A stretch of 11,785 bases of DNA from Clostridiales bacterium (GTDB lineage: Bacteria > Bacillota > Clostridia > Oscillospirales > Oscillospiraceae): assembly GCA_003533405.1 (NCBI GenBank), contig DQDL01000100.1:1-11785 (forward strand), written 5' to 3'. Positions within the stretch are counted from its first letter, which is position 1, and each line of letters begins with the position of its first letter. Positions 5,883-11,785 of the stretch are shown piece after piece. The translations under genes were made by a program, and so were the position numbers. Below the pieces are notes generated by a model that did no database searches, had not been told where the DNA came from, and saw only the letters and a program-made list of their open reading frames with translations.

Positions 5883-6206
5883 ATGAAGAAAAAAGCAAAG
5901 TCCGGCTCACCGGACGCACTTCTTGAAAGGCTTGCGGTGTCCTCGCCCAACGATGCCGTCAAGCTCCTGTTCCTCGACGAGGAGGATCTGTCACTGCTTG
6001 ACGATCTGGATCTTTCGCTTTTGACCGAGATGAAGCGCAGCGCAAACGGTGCAGTCGAGATAAAGCTGCTGGATAAGCTCGAGGTCATCCGGGAGCTTAA
6101 CGAGCTAAAGCGTGCCGAGAGCGGAGAGGCGGCGGCAGCATCGAGCTTTTACGCAGCCATAGACAAGGCGGCCGACAGGCTGGGCGGGGAAGCACATGAA
6201 GTTTAA
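5883..6206 (+). CDS. Phage terminase small subunit-like protein (short form)
   Basis: The start is placed at ATG 5883 because GAGGTGAT (5871-5878) is fully complementary to the 16S rRNA 3' end at good spacing; an upstream in-frame GTG at 5874 lies within that site. The protein has 107 residues. After a basic start it has short helices (SPDALLERL, DAVKLLFLDEEDLSLLDDL), then LTEMKRSANGAVEIKLLDKL and an Ala-rich helix. The part 'EMKR-x-x-x-G-x-VEIKL-x-DKL-x-x-x-x-x-L' resembles the C-terminal part of XtmA/Terminase_2-type small subunits. Direct placement before the large subunit, with an 11-base overlap, supports the role: recognising DNA and feeding it to the packaging motor. Family members usually carry an N-terminal helix-turn-helix; none is visible here. 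Confidence 0.72.
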   Translation: MKKKAKSGSPDALLERLAVSSPNDAVKLLFLDEEDLSLLDDLDLSLLTEMKRSANGAVEIKLLDKLEVIRELNELKRAESGEAAAASSFYAAIDKAADRLGGEAHEV

Positions 6207-7434
6207 AAGCTTTTCCGAAACTCAGATCAGGGCACTTTCGTGGTGGAGCGACAGCTCGCCCTACCGTGATTACGATGCCGTCATCTGCGACGGAGCGGTG
6301 CGAAGCGGCAAGACAATGTGCATGGGTATCTCGTTTGTGTGCTGGGCGATGCGCCGCTTTTCCGGCGAGCGCTTCGGCATTTGCGGCAAGGCAAAGACCA
6401 GTATCCGCCGCAATCTGTTAGAGCCGCTGCTGCCGGTGCTGAGGGATATCGGCTTTTGCGTGAGAGATAAGGTCTCGCGGGGGCTTGTCGAGATATCCTA
6501 CATGGGCAGGACGAACAGCTTTTATCTTTTCGGCGGAAAGGATGAGGGCTCGCAGTCGCTCATACAGGGCGTGACGCTGGCAGGCATACTCATGGATGAG
6601 GTCGTCTTGATGCCACGCTCCTTTGTCGAGCAGGCCTGCGCACGCTGCTCGGTCACAGGCAGCAAGATCTGGTTCAACTGCAACCCCGACAGTCCGCACC
6701 ACTGGTTCTACCGTGAGTGGATAGTGAAAGCCAATGAGCGCAAGGCGCTGTATATCCACTTTTCGCTCGAGGATAACCCGGCACTTTCCCGCAGTATCAT
6801 TGCCCGCTATAAGCGGATGTACAGCGGCGACTTTTACCGCAGGTTCATCCTCGGTCAGTGGGTGATACCGGCGGGCAGAGTGTACGACTTTTTCGACGAG
6901 AGTATGCTGTGCGATGTACCCGAAAGGTGCACCGAACACATCGTCTCCTGCGACTACGGCACGAAAAATCCCAGCTCCTTCGGGCTGTGGGGCAGGTGCG
7001 GCGACGAGTGGTACAGGCTGCGTGAGTATTACTACGACTCACGCAAGGCAGGGGTGCAGAAAACAGACAGCGAGTATGTCGAGGACCTCAAGGCACTGTG
7101 CGGGGATATACGTCCGTCAAGGGTCATCGTTGATCCCTCGGCGGCAAGCTTCATCGAGGCGCTGACCCGCTGCGGCTTCAAGGTCGAAAAGGCAGACAAC
7201 GATGTTGTGTCCGGTATACGGCTCACGGCGAGCCTTTTGAAAAGCGGCAAAATCAAAATCTGCCGTGGCTGCGACGACGCACTTCGTGAGTTCTATCAGT
7301 ACCGCTGGGACGAAAAGGCGGGCAGGGACGCACCGCTCAAGCAGTTTGACCATGCAATGGACGATATTCGTTACTTTGCGGTCGGCATATCCAAAGCCCA
7401 CGAGCCTATCGGGGCTGTGTGGGTAGAAAGATAG
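6196..7434 (+). CDS. terL: Phage terminase large subunit (packaging ATPase and nuclease)
   Basis: The 412-residue protein is a PBSX-type large terminase, which cuts concatemeric DNA and pumps it into the prohead through the portal. The ATPase domain shows Walker A GAVRSGKT (33-40), Walker B ILMDE with catalytic Glu135, and the coupling-motif region WFNCNPDSPHHW (159-170). The nuclease domain shows the expected acidic set: Asp253 in SCDYGTKNPS, Asp313 in VIVDPSA and Asp389 in FDHAMDDIRY. Length is normal for the family, and all key residues are present, so the motor is probably functional. The start at 6196 overlaps the small-subunit gene by 11 bases, with GGCGGGG just upstream as a modest ribosome-binding site; coupling is likely. 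The stop overlaps the ribosome-binding site of the portal gene. Confidence 0.96.
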   Translation: MKFKSFSETQIRALSWWSDSSPYRDYDAVICDGAVRSGKTMCMGISFVCWAMRRFSGERFGICGKAKTSIRRNLLEPLLPVLRDIGFCVRDKVSRGLVEISYMGRTNSFYLFGGKDEGSQSLIQGVTLAGILMDEVVLMPRSFVEQACARCSVTGSKIWFNCNPDSPHHWFYREWIVKANERKALYIHFSLEDNPALSRSIIARYKRMYSGDFYRRFILGQWVIPAGRVYDFFDESMLCDVPERCTEHIVSCDYGTKNPSSFGLWGRCGDEWYRLREYYYDSRKAGVQKTDSEYVEDLKALCGDIRPSRVIVDPSAASFIEALTRCGFKVEKADNDVVSGIRLTASLLKSGKIKICRGCDDALREFYQYRWDEKAGRDAPLKQFDHAMDDIRYFAVGISKAHEPIGAVWVER

Positions 7435-7442
7435 GAGGAAGC

Positions 7443-8603
7443 ATGAAACTTTTCACAGGAAAACAAAAAAGACCGGCTCCGTCGGTGCAGCTGCGCACCT
7501 GCGATACGCACCCGTTCAGACTGCTTGACGGCTATGTGCCGCTCGGCAGCGCAGAGACGAAGCTCTACCGTTCGATCAGAGAGGCCGTGCCTGTCGTCGA
7601 TGCGGCGATCATGAAGATCATCCGCTTGACCGGAGGCTTTGAGGCAAGGTGCTCGGATGCAAAGGCGCAGGCGGAGCTCAACGAGTTTATCCGCACGGTC
7701 GATGTCGGGCGCGGGCAGCGTGGACTCGGTGCGTTTTTGGCTCAGTACCTCGACTCGATGATAACCTGCGGCAGAGCCGTGGGCGAGATAGTCACCCGAG
7801 GAGACCGGGAGATAGCTGCGGTGCTGTGCGGCAATGTCGCCGATGTGCTCATTCGTGAGGGCGATACCCCTCTTGATTTTGAACTATGCTGTGCGGGCGA
7901 AAACGGCGACACCGTGCCCATGCCGTATCAGAATCTCTTGCTGTTCACTCCCTTTAACCCTGAGACAGATTCGCCTTACGGCGTTTCGATGCTGCGCAGT
8001 ATGCCCTTCCTGTGCGGCATCCTGCTGAAGATATATCAGTCTCTCGGCATCAATTGGGAGCGGGCGGGCAATGTCCGCTTTGCCGTTGTGTACAAACCGC
8101 AGGGCGATATCATCGACAGGGCCACGGCTCAGGACAGAGCAGAGCAGATAGCAAAACAGTGGTCGGAAGCAATGCAGAGCAGCAAAAACGGCAGTGTGCG
8201 TGACTTCGTCGCCGTCGGCGATGTTGAGGTCAAGGTCATCGGCGCAGATAATCAGATACTCGACAGCGAGGTACCCGTGCGTCAGATACTCGAGCAGCTC
8301 ATCGCAAGGACGGGTATACCCCCATTCCTGCTCGGACTTAACTGGTCAACGACCGAACGAATGTCGGCGCAGCAGGCAGATCTCATGACGAGCGAGCTCA
8401 ATGCGATACGCCGCACGCTCGAGCCGGTGATGCTGCACATATGCGATATGTGGCTGTGCATGCACGGCTATGCCTGCTCCTGCGAGCTTGAATGGGAGGC
8501 GATAAACCTTCAGGATCAGGTCGAGGAGGCAAAGGCGGCGCTTTATAACGCTCAGGCAGAGAAAATTTATTGGGAAGAGGGAAAAAGCAATGAAGATCAT
8601 TAA
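7443..8603 (+). CDS. Phage portal protein
   Basis: I place the start at ATG 7443 because AGGAGG (7433-7438) lies just upstream; the longer frame starting at 7419 would overlap the terminase without its own ribosome-binding site. The 386-residue protein would form the dodecameric ring at one capsid vertex through which DNA enters and leaves. Supporting features are position between terminase and protease, PYGVSMLRSM (the 'spyG.S.l...' segment of portals) near residue 180, the helical stem-like region after it, RTGIPPFLLGL near residue 290, and the polar tail with QDQVEEAKAALYNAQAEKI. Length suits the compact HK97/Mu gp29-like group. The end overlaps the protease gene by 14 bases. Confidence 0.92.
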   Translation: MKLFTGKQKRPAPSVQLRTCDTHPFRLLDGYVPLGSAETKLYRSIREAVPVVDAAIMKIIRLTGGFEARCSDAKAQAELNEFIRTVDVGRGQRGLGAFLAQYLDSMITCGRAVGEIVTRGDREIAAVLCGNVADVLIREGDTPLDFELCCAGENGDTVPMPYQNLLLFTPFNPETDSPYGVSMLRSMPFLCGILLKIYQSLGINWERAGNVRFAVVYKPQGDIIDRATAQDRAEQIAKQWSEAMQSSKNGSVRDFVAVGDVEVKVIGADNQILDSEVPVRQILEQLIARTGIPPFLLGLNWSTTERMSAQQADLMTSELNAIRRTLEPVMLHICDMWLCMHGYACSCELEWEAINLQDQVEEAKAALYNAQAEKIYWEEGKSNEDH

Positions 8604-9486
8604 AGGCGGCAGCGGCGGCAAGGAGCTTGTTTGCACCGCCGAGGAACTCAAGGCGGTCAACGCCTTTGCAAAGGCGCAGCTTAGTGCCGAGGATGTCTAT
8701 ATATTCTCGGTTCTGCTGTGCGACAACGAGATCGACAGGGATCACGAGCGGTTTTCCGAGGCAACATTGCGTAAGTTAGGCGAGCTTTTCGTCGGTGTGA
8801 CCGGCATCTGCGACCATGACTGGCGCAGCGATAACCAGGTCGCACGCATTTACCGCACGGAGCTTGTCACGGATAAAAACCGCAAGAACTCACTCGGCGC
8901 AGACTATGTCTACCTTAAGGGCTATGCGTACATGCTGCGCACCGAGGCAAACGCCGAGCTAATCGCCCAGATAGACGGCGGCATCAAGCGTGAAACGAGC
9001 GTGGGCTGCTCGGTTGCACGCAGCGTGTGCAGCGTCTGCGGCGAGGAGCTCGGCACCTGCGCCCATGTTAAGGGCAGAACCTACGGCGGCAAGGAGTGCT
9101 ATGCGATACTCGAAGGCGCAGTAGACGCTTACGAGTGGAGCTTTGTTGCCGTGCCTGCCCAGCGAGGCGCAGGAGTCATCAAAAGCTTTGTCGAGACCGA
9201 AGAGGGCAAGCGCTTTGCCCCCGAATACGAAAAGCTCGAAAAGGCAGCCCGGCTCGGCGAAAAGTATCTTGACGGACTTCGAAGCGAAGTCCTGAGACTG
9301 TGCCTTGTGTGCGATAAGTCGCTGCACTCGGCGCTGTCAAAGAGCGTTGCGACGCTCGACGAGGCGGCGCTTCTTGAGATGAAGAGCGCATTTGAGGCAA
9401 GGTCAGCCGAGCTGTACCCGCCCGTAACCCAGCTCCCGGGTAAGGGAGAGGTCACCAAATTTGACGGTGACGAGTACATCATCTGA
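8590..9486 (+). CDS. Phage prohead (capsid maturation) protease with Cys/His cluster
   Basis: The 298-residue protein lies between portal and capsid genes, the place of the HK97-type (S78/U35-like) maturation protease that trims the scaffold and capsid. FSVLLCDNEIDRDHERF at about 39-55 matches the usual first strands of these enzymes. Candidate catalytic residues are His76 in GICDHDW and Ser137 in ETSVGC, followed by the typical YEWSFVAVPAQ strand (181-191). Between Ser137 and that strand lies CSVCGEELGTCAH (147-159), a CxxC...CxH arrangement that could bind zinc. The C-terminal third (about 198-298) is helical and charged and could be a scaffolding domain fused to the protease, since no separate scaffold gene is seen. 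The start overlaps the portal gene; GGGAAGAGGG lies upstream. Confidence 0.85.
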   Translation: MKIIKGGSGGKELVCTAEELKAVNAFAKAQLSAEDVYIFSVLLCDNEIDRDHERFSEATLRKLGELFVGVTGICDHDWRSDNQVARIYRTELVTDKNRKNSLGADYVYLKGYAYMLRTEANAELIAQIDGGIKRETSVGCSVARSVCSVCGEELGTCAHVKGRTYGGKECYAILEGAVDAYEWSFVAVPAQRGAGVIKSFVETEEGKRFAPEYEKLEKAARLGEKYLDGLRSEVLRLCLVCDKSLHSALSKSVATLDEAALLEMKSAFEARSAELYPPVTQLPGKGEVTKFDGDEYII

Positions 9487-9503
9487 TTTAGGAGGAAACA
9501 AAA

Positions 9504-9845
9504 ATGAAAGTTAGCTTTGAAGGCGTCGGAGAGCAGGTGCTCTCCTTTGAAAAGGCAAGCGGCACCGAAAAGGGCGTGTTTGTCAAGGTAAGCGCCAACA
9601 ACACCGTCGCAGCCTGCGCCGCAGCCGATAATTTCGCAGGCTACTGCATCGACACCGCAGACGGCTTTGCCGTCGTCAAGACCCACGGCTACATCGAGGT
9701 CGGCTACACCGGCACCGCTCCCGCCGTAGGCTTTGCAAAGCTTGCTGCCGATGTAGGCGGCAAGGTCAAAAAGGCCGATACCGGCAGAGAGTACCTTGTT
9801 ATCAAGGTCGACAGCACCGCCGCCACCGTCGGCTTCATCATGTAA
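9504..9845 (+). CDS. Probable capsid decoration (cement) protein
   Basis: This 113-residue protein has AGGAGGAAA at 9491-9499 as ribosome-binding site. It is small, mostly beta and Gly/Ala/Val-rich, with VFVKVSANNTVAACAAADN, then HGYIEVGYTG near residue 73 and a final strand VDSTAATVGFIM. Its place between protease and major capsid is where many siphophages encode a small decoration protein that stabilises the expanded shell. A short scaffold is less likely, because it has no long charged helix. The sequence match is by general form, so the exact family is not named. Stop and ribosome-binding site of the next gene overlap (TAAGGAGG). Confidence 0.7.
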   Translation: MKVSFEGVGEQVLSFEKASGTEKGVFVKVSANNTVAACAAADNFAGYCIDTADGFAVVKTHGYIEVGYTGTAPAVGFAKLAADVGGKVKKADTGREYLVIKVDSTAATVGFIM

Positions 9846-9858
9846 GGAGGAAATTAAA

Positions 9859-10890
9859 ATGGCATACAATTTCAATGAGATAAGACTGGACAAGGGTATG
9901 TATTCCGAGGCAGGCAAGAGCTTTGAGCAGGTGCTCGAGGGCCTTGACCCCAACGAAAACTACAAGGGCACTCCCTATGAGGGTATGGACGCATTCCAGC
10001 GCCAGCTTAAGCGTTTCGATATTAAGGTCCGTGGCGCAGGCAGCGACGTCGTCGAGAAGTTTTTCTCCACCTCAGAGTCTGCCGTTCTGTTCCCCGAGTA
10101 TGTCTCCAGAAGCGTAAAGGCCGGCATGGAGGAGGGCAATATCCTGCCTTCCATCACCGCATCCGTAACCCGCTTTGAGGGCATGGACTACCGCTCCATC
10201 TACTCGGCCGCTTCCGAGGACGACAAGGCACTGCGCTTCGTCGGCGAGGGCGCACTCATCCCGCAGACCGAGATCCGTGCCTCCGATCACCTTGTAAGCC
10301 TGAAAAAGCGCGGCAGAATGCTCGTCGCATCCTACGAGGCTATCCGCTTCCAGCGCCTTGACCTGTTCTCGGTCATGCTGCGCCAAATCGGCAATCAGAT
10401 CATGCGCATGCATCTTGAGGACGCTATCGATGTCATCATAAACGGTGACGGCAACGGCAACACCGCCGAGTCTCTCACAGTCGGCGACGACACCATCGGC
10501 GGTACCTCCGGCAGCCTTAGCTATGCAGAGCTGCTGGCGTTCTGGAACCGCTTTGACCCCTATACCATGAACACCATGCTCGTTGCACCCGATGTGATGC
10601 TCAAGATCCTCAACTGCTCGGAGTTTAAAAACCCCATGGCGGGGCTCAACTTCCAGGGCACCGGCGAGCCGGGCAATCCCCTCGGCGCAAAGCTCATACG
10701 CTGCTCTGCCATGAAGGCGGGCACCGCCATCGGGCTTGACAAGGGCTATGCCCTTGAGATGGTCACCGCAGGCGATGTAAGCGTCGAGTACGACCGTCTC
10801 ATCGACCGCCAGCTTGAAAGAGCCGCAATCACCAGCATTTCCGGCTTCGCAAAGCTCTACACCGAGGCATCGAAGGTGCTTACGGTCTGA
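9859..10890 (+). CDS. Phage major capsid protein (HK97 fold)
   Basis: I place the start at ATG 9859, after AAGGAGG at 9844-9850; the longer frame from 9796 would run inside the decoration gene. The 343-residue protein starts MAYNFNEIRLDKGMYSE. A leading helical segment (about 1-60) could be a trimmed delta-like region or N-arm, followed by the VLFPEYVSRSVKAGMEE motif, FVGEGALIPQTEI (E-loop region), then MHLEDAIDVIINGDGNGN (spine helix end), a variable P-domain and PLGAKLIRC and a final VEYDRLIDRQLERAAITSI strand. This is the normal order of an HK97-like shell protein. It is probably the most abundant product of the operon. A strong hairpin directly follows the stop, which may protect the transcript 3' end. 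Confidence 0.94.
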   Translation: MAYNFNEIRLDKGMYSEAGKSFEQVLEGLDPNENYKGTPYEGMDAFQRQLKRFDIKVRGAGSDVVEKFFSTSESAVLFPEYVSRSVKAGMEEGNILPSITASVTRFEGMDYRSIYSAASEDDKALRFVGEGALIPQTEIRASDHLVSLKKRGRMLVASYEAIRFQRLDLFSVMLRQIGNQIMRMHLEDAIDVIINGDGNGNTAESLTVGDDTIGGTSGSLSYAELLAFWNRFDPYTMNTMLVAPDVMLKILNCSEFKNPMAGLNFQGTGEPGNPLGAKLIRCSAMKAGTAIGLDKGYALEMVTAGDVSVEYDRLIDRQLERAAITSISGFAKLYTEASKVLTV

Positions 10891-10900
10891 TAACACACAG

Positions 10901-10924
10901 GAAGCAGGGCTTTTGCCCTGCTTC
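10901..10924 (+). promoter_or_regulatory. Perfect hairpin between capsid and connector genes
   Basis: GAAGCAGGGC (10901-10910) and GCCCTGCTTC (10915-10924) form a perfect 10-bp stem with loop TTTT. The following bases GCTTTAAGGAGG lack a long T run and are needed for the next gene's ribosome-binding site, so this is more likely an RNA-stability or partial-termination element than a full terminator. Confidence 0.75.
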
Positions 10925-10943
10925 GCTTTAAGGAGGGACAGCT

Positions 10944-11327
10944 ATGGCATATACAAATCAGGATATCGAAAGCAAGGCAAGGGAAATGCTCGCAGCCTCG
11001 CCGCTCGGAAACAAGGGCAAGGCGCTGCGCAGTGCGTGCCAGACTGCGGCGGCGGAGCTTGAATCGAAGCTGCGCTCGGGCGTAAATAGCTCGGATATCG
11101 AGGAGCTTTTCGTTTCCGCTGCGGCAGTGCTTGCGCTTTCGCTGTATCTCGAGCTTATGGGCATAACCAATGACAAGATAGACTCGTTTAAGGCAGGTGA
11201 ACTCAGTGTTTCACTGCGTGACGGCACAAAGACCGGCTGCGCACAGACGCTGAGAATGCGGGCAGAGAGCATGCTGTCGGCGTATCTTGACTGCGGCGGA
11301 TTTGAGTTTAAGGGGGTCGTGGGATGA
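10944..11327 (+). CDS. Probable phage head-tail connector protein
   Basis: The 127-residue protein has AAGGAGG at 10930-10936 before ATG 10944. It is mainly alpha-helical with Ala/Ser/Leu-rich segments (CQTAAAELESKLRSG, FVSAAAVLALSLYLE) and ends with a short beta-like tail. A helical protein directly after the major capsid gene, before a small beta-rich head-closure-like protein, is the usual position and fold type of the gp6/gp15-like adaptor that docks on the portal after packaging. No motif gives certainty. It overlaps the next gene by 4 bases (ATGA), which suggests translational coupling. Confidence 0.62.
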   Translation: MAYTNQDIESKAREMLAASPLGNKGKALRSACQTAAAELESKLRSGVNSSDIEELFVSAAAVLALSLYLELMGITNDKIDSFKAGELSVSLRDGTKTGCAQTLRMRAESMLSAYLDCGGFEFKGVVG

Positions 11328-11620
11328 ACCTTTCTTCACAGGTCATCACGACCTATGGCGAGAGCATCACGGTCGGCGGCAGCTCGGCAAAGGGCTTTTT
11401 GTCGGTCATCAACAAAAGCAAGTCCGACCCCAAAACGAGCATGCCCGTCGGCGTGCTTCAAGGCGAGCGCTACAGACTCATAACCGACGCCCTCGAGCCC
11501 GAGGTGGGCGATATCGTCGTATACGCAGGCAAAAGCTACGAGATCATGCGTGTCGAGCAGGTGCGCATATTCGGCGAGTTTTCCCATAATGAGTGCATTT
11601 TGAGACGAAAGGATTGGTGA
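11324..11620 (+). CDS. Probable phage head-closure (stopper-like) protein
   Basis: The 98-residue protein starts inside the stop of the connector gene (ATGA overlap; GGGGG a few bases upstream). It is predominantly beta, with ESITVGG early, VGDIVVYAGKSYEIMRVEQ at about 65-83 and a final strand ECILRRKDW. 'GD-x-V-x-x-x-G-x-x-Y-x-V' near the C-terminus is typical of the small beta-barrel head-closure proteins that seal the portal channel. Together with the connector it would form the neck. The assignment rests on size, composition and position. Confidence 0.6.
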   Translation: MNLSSQVITTYGESITVGGSSAKGFLSVINKSKSDPKTSMPVGVLQGERYRLITDALEPEVGDIVVYAGKSYEIMRVEQVRIFGEFSHNECILRRKDW

Positions 11621-11624
11621 GGGA

Positions 11625-11785
11625 ATGTTCAACACCGTGATACAGCACATCATAAGCTTTCTCACCGAAAGCGGCATAAACGCCGTCATGGCGTTTCCCG
11701 AAACGGTCATCGATAAGAGCAAGGCAGTCGTCTGCGTCTCGATGCGCTCGGCAAAGGTAACGGCCTGCGGCTGCGGAAATTATAT
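11625..11785 (+). CDS. Phage neck/tail-type gene, N-terminal part (cut by window edge)
   Basis: ATG 11625 opens a frame that stays open to the right edge, giving 53 residues beginning MFNTVIQHIISFLTESGINA. The previous stop is at 11618-11620 and GGTGAGGG serves as a likely ribosome-binding site. The amphipathic N-terminal helix followed by a beta strand (SKAVVCVSMRSAKV) is compatible with a tail-completion or tail-terminator protein, which is the expected next gene after head closure. CGCG appears near the cut. Too little is visible for a firm call. Confidence 0.6.
   Translation, partial: MFNTVIQHIISFLTESGINAVMAFPETVIDKSKAVVCVSMRSAKVTACGCGNY

Larger units (their letters stand above)
5883..11785 (+). 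mobile_element. Packaging and head module of a tailed phage (prophage or prophage-derived element), left end
   Basis: Nine consecutive plus-strand genes follow the canonical late order of Siphovirus/PBSX-type phages: small terminase, large terminase, portal, prohead protease, decoration protein, major capsid, connector, head closure, neck or tail gene. All are intact and most overlap or lie within 20 bases of each other. No integrase, repressor, replication or lysis gene is seen. The right end lies outside the window. Codon use looks similar to the host genes, which suggests a long-resident or host-adapted phage (visual impression only). Confidence 0.9.

Noticed and set aside
5548..5919. Minus-strand frame (123 residues) in the junction region
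   Set aside because: It runs into the 6S RNA terminator, has no ribosome-binding site, and the protein is a Cys/Lys-rich jumble without motif, so the region is treated as non-coding.
7419..7442. Upstream start for the portal gene
   Set aside because: It lies inside the end of the terminase gene without a ribosome-binding site, whereas ATG 7443 has AGGAGG at correct spacing.
9796..9858. Upstream start for the capsid gene
   Set aside because: The extra residues are encoded inside the decoration gene and are Pro/Ser-rich; ATG 9859 has its own AAGGAGG.
9129..9953. Long open frame (274 residues) on the minus strand across protease and decoration genes
   Set aside because: It spans two well-supported genes and their ribosome-binding sites on the other strand, is Ser-rich, and shows no motif.
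10072..10896. Long open frame (274 residues) on the minus strand across the capsid gene
   Set aside because: It is a shadow of the capsid frame caused by GC-biased codons. It has no ribosome-binding site, and its protein has repetitive Asp/Gly/Ala/Val content unlike any known family, while the plus-strand capsid call is strong.
1..11785. CRISPR arrays, insertion sequences, tRNA or rRNA genes
   Set aside because: I saw no regularly spaced direct repeats, no transposase, and no cloverleaf or rRNA-like sequence on either strand.

Overview
The window looks like a chromosomal segment of an anaerobic, Gram-positive gut-type Clostridia (Oscillospiraceae/Ruminococcaceae-like). The reasons are strong AGGAGG ribosome-binding sites, a split biotin-dependent sodium-pump decarboxylase, a DUF1292 protein, a probable BofC-domain protein, a 6S RNA of Firmicutes layout, and moderately high GC with dense anti-sense shadow ORFs. 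The assignment is inferred from gene content, not from a database match.

Bases 1-4408 lie on the minus strand. A decarboxylase operon runs leftwards from an extended -10 promoter near 1900: carboxyltransferase (oxaloacetate decarboxylase alpha type without its own biotin domain), the small membrane gamma subunit, then a separate biotin carrier protein cut by the left edge. Upstream of it, another minus-strand unit carries a class A penicillin-binding protein and a 93-residue protein of unknown function. It has a good promoter at 4482-4509 and an intrinsic terminator at 1953-1983.

Bases 4599-5568 lie on the plus strand: a small exported or membrane-anchored protein with a probable BofC C-terminal domain, a very acidic DUF1292 protein behind its own promoter, and a 6S RNA (ssrS) followed by a perfect hairpin terminator.

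Bases 5569-5882 contain no gene but hold several inverted repeats. One is a pair of hairpins in which one segment could pair either upstream or downstream.

Bases 5883-11785 are the packaging and head module of a tailed phage in canonical order: small terminase, large terminase, portal, prohead protease, decoration protein, major capsid, head-tail connector, head closure, and a cut neck/tail gene. The genes are tightly spaced or overlapping and all intact. The module starts directly after a housekeeping RNA, with no integrase, repressor or early genes on that side, and the small terminase lacks a visible DNA-binding domain. This may be one end of a prophage whose integration genes lie to the right. 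A domesticated or gene-transfer-agent-like particle is an alternative that the window cannot decide.
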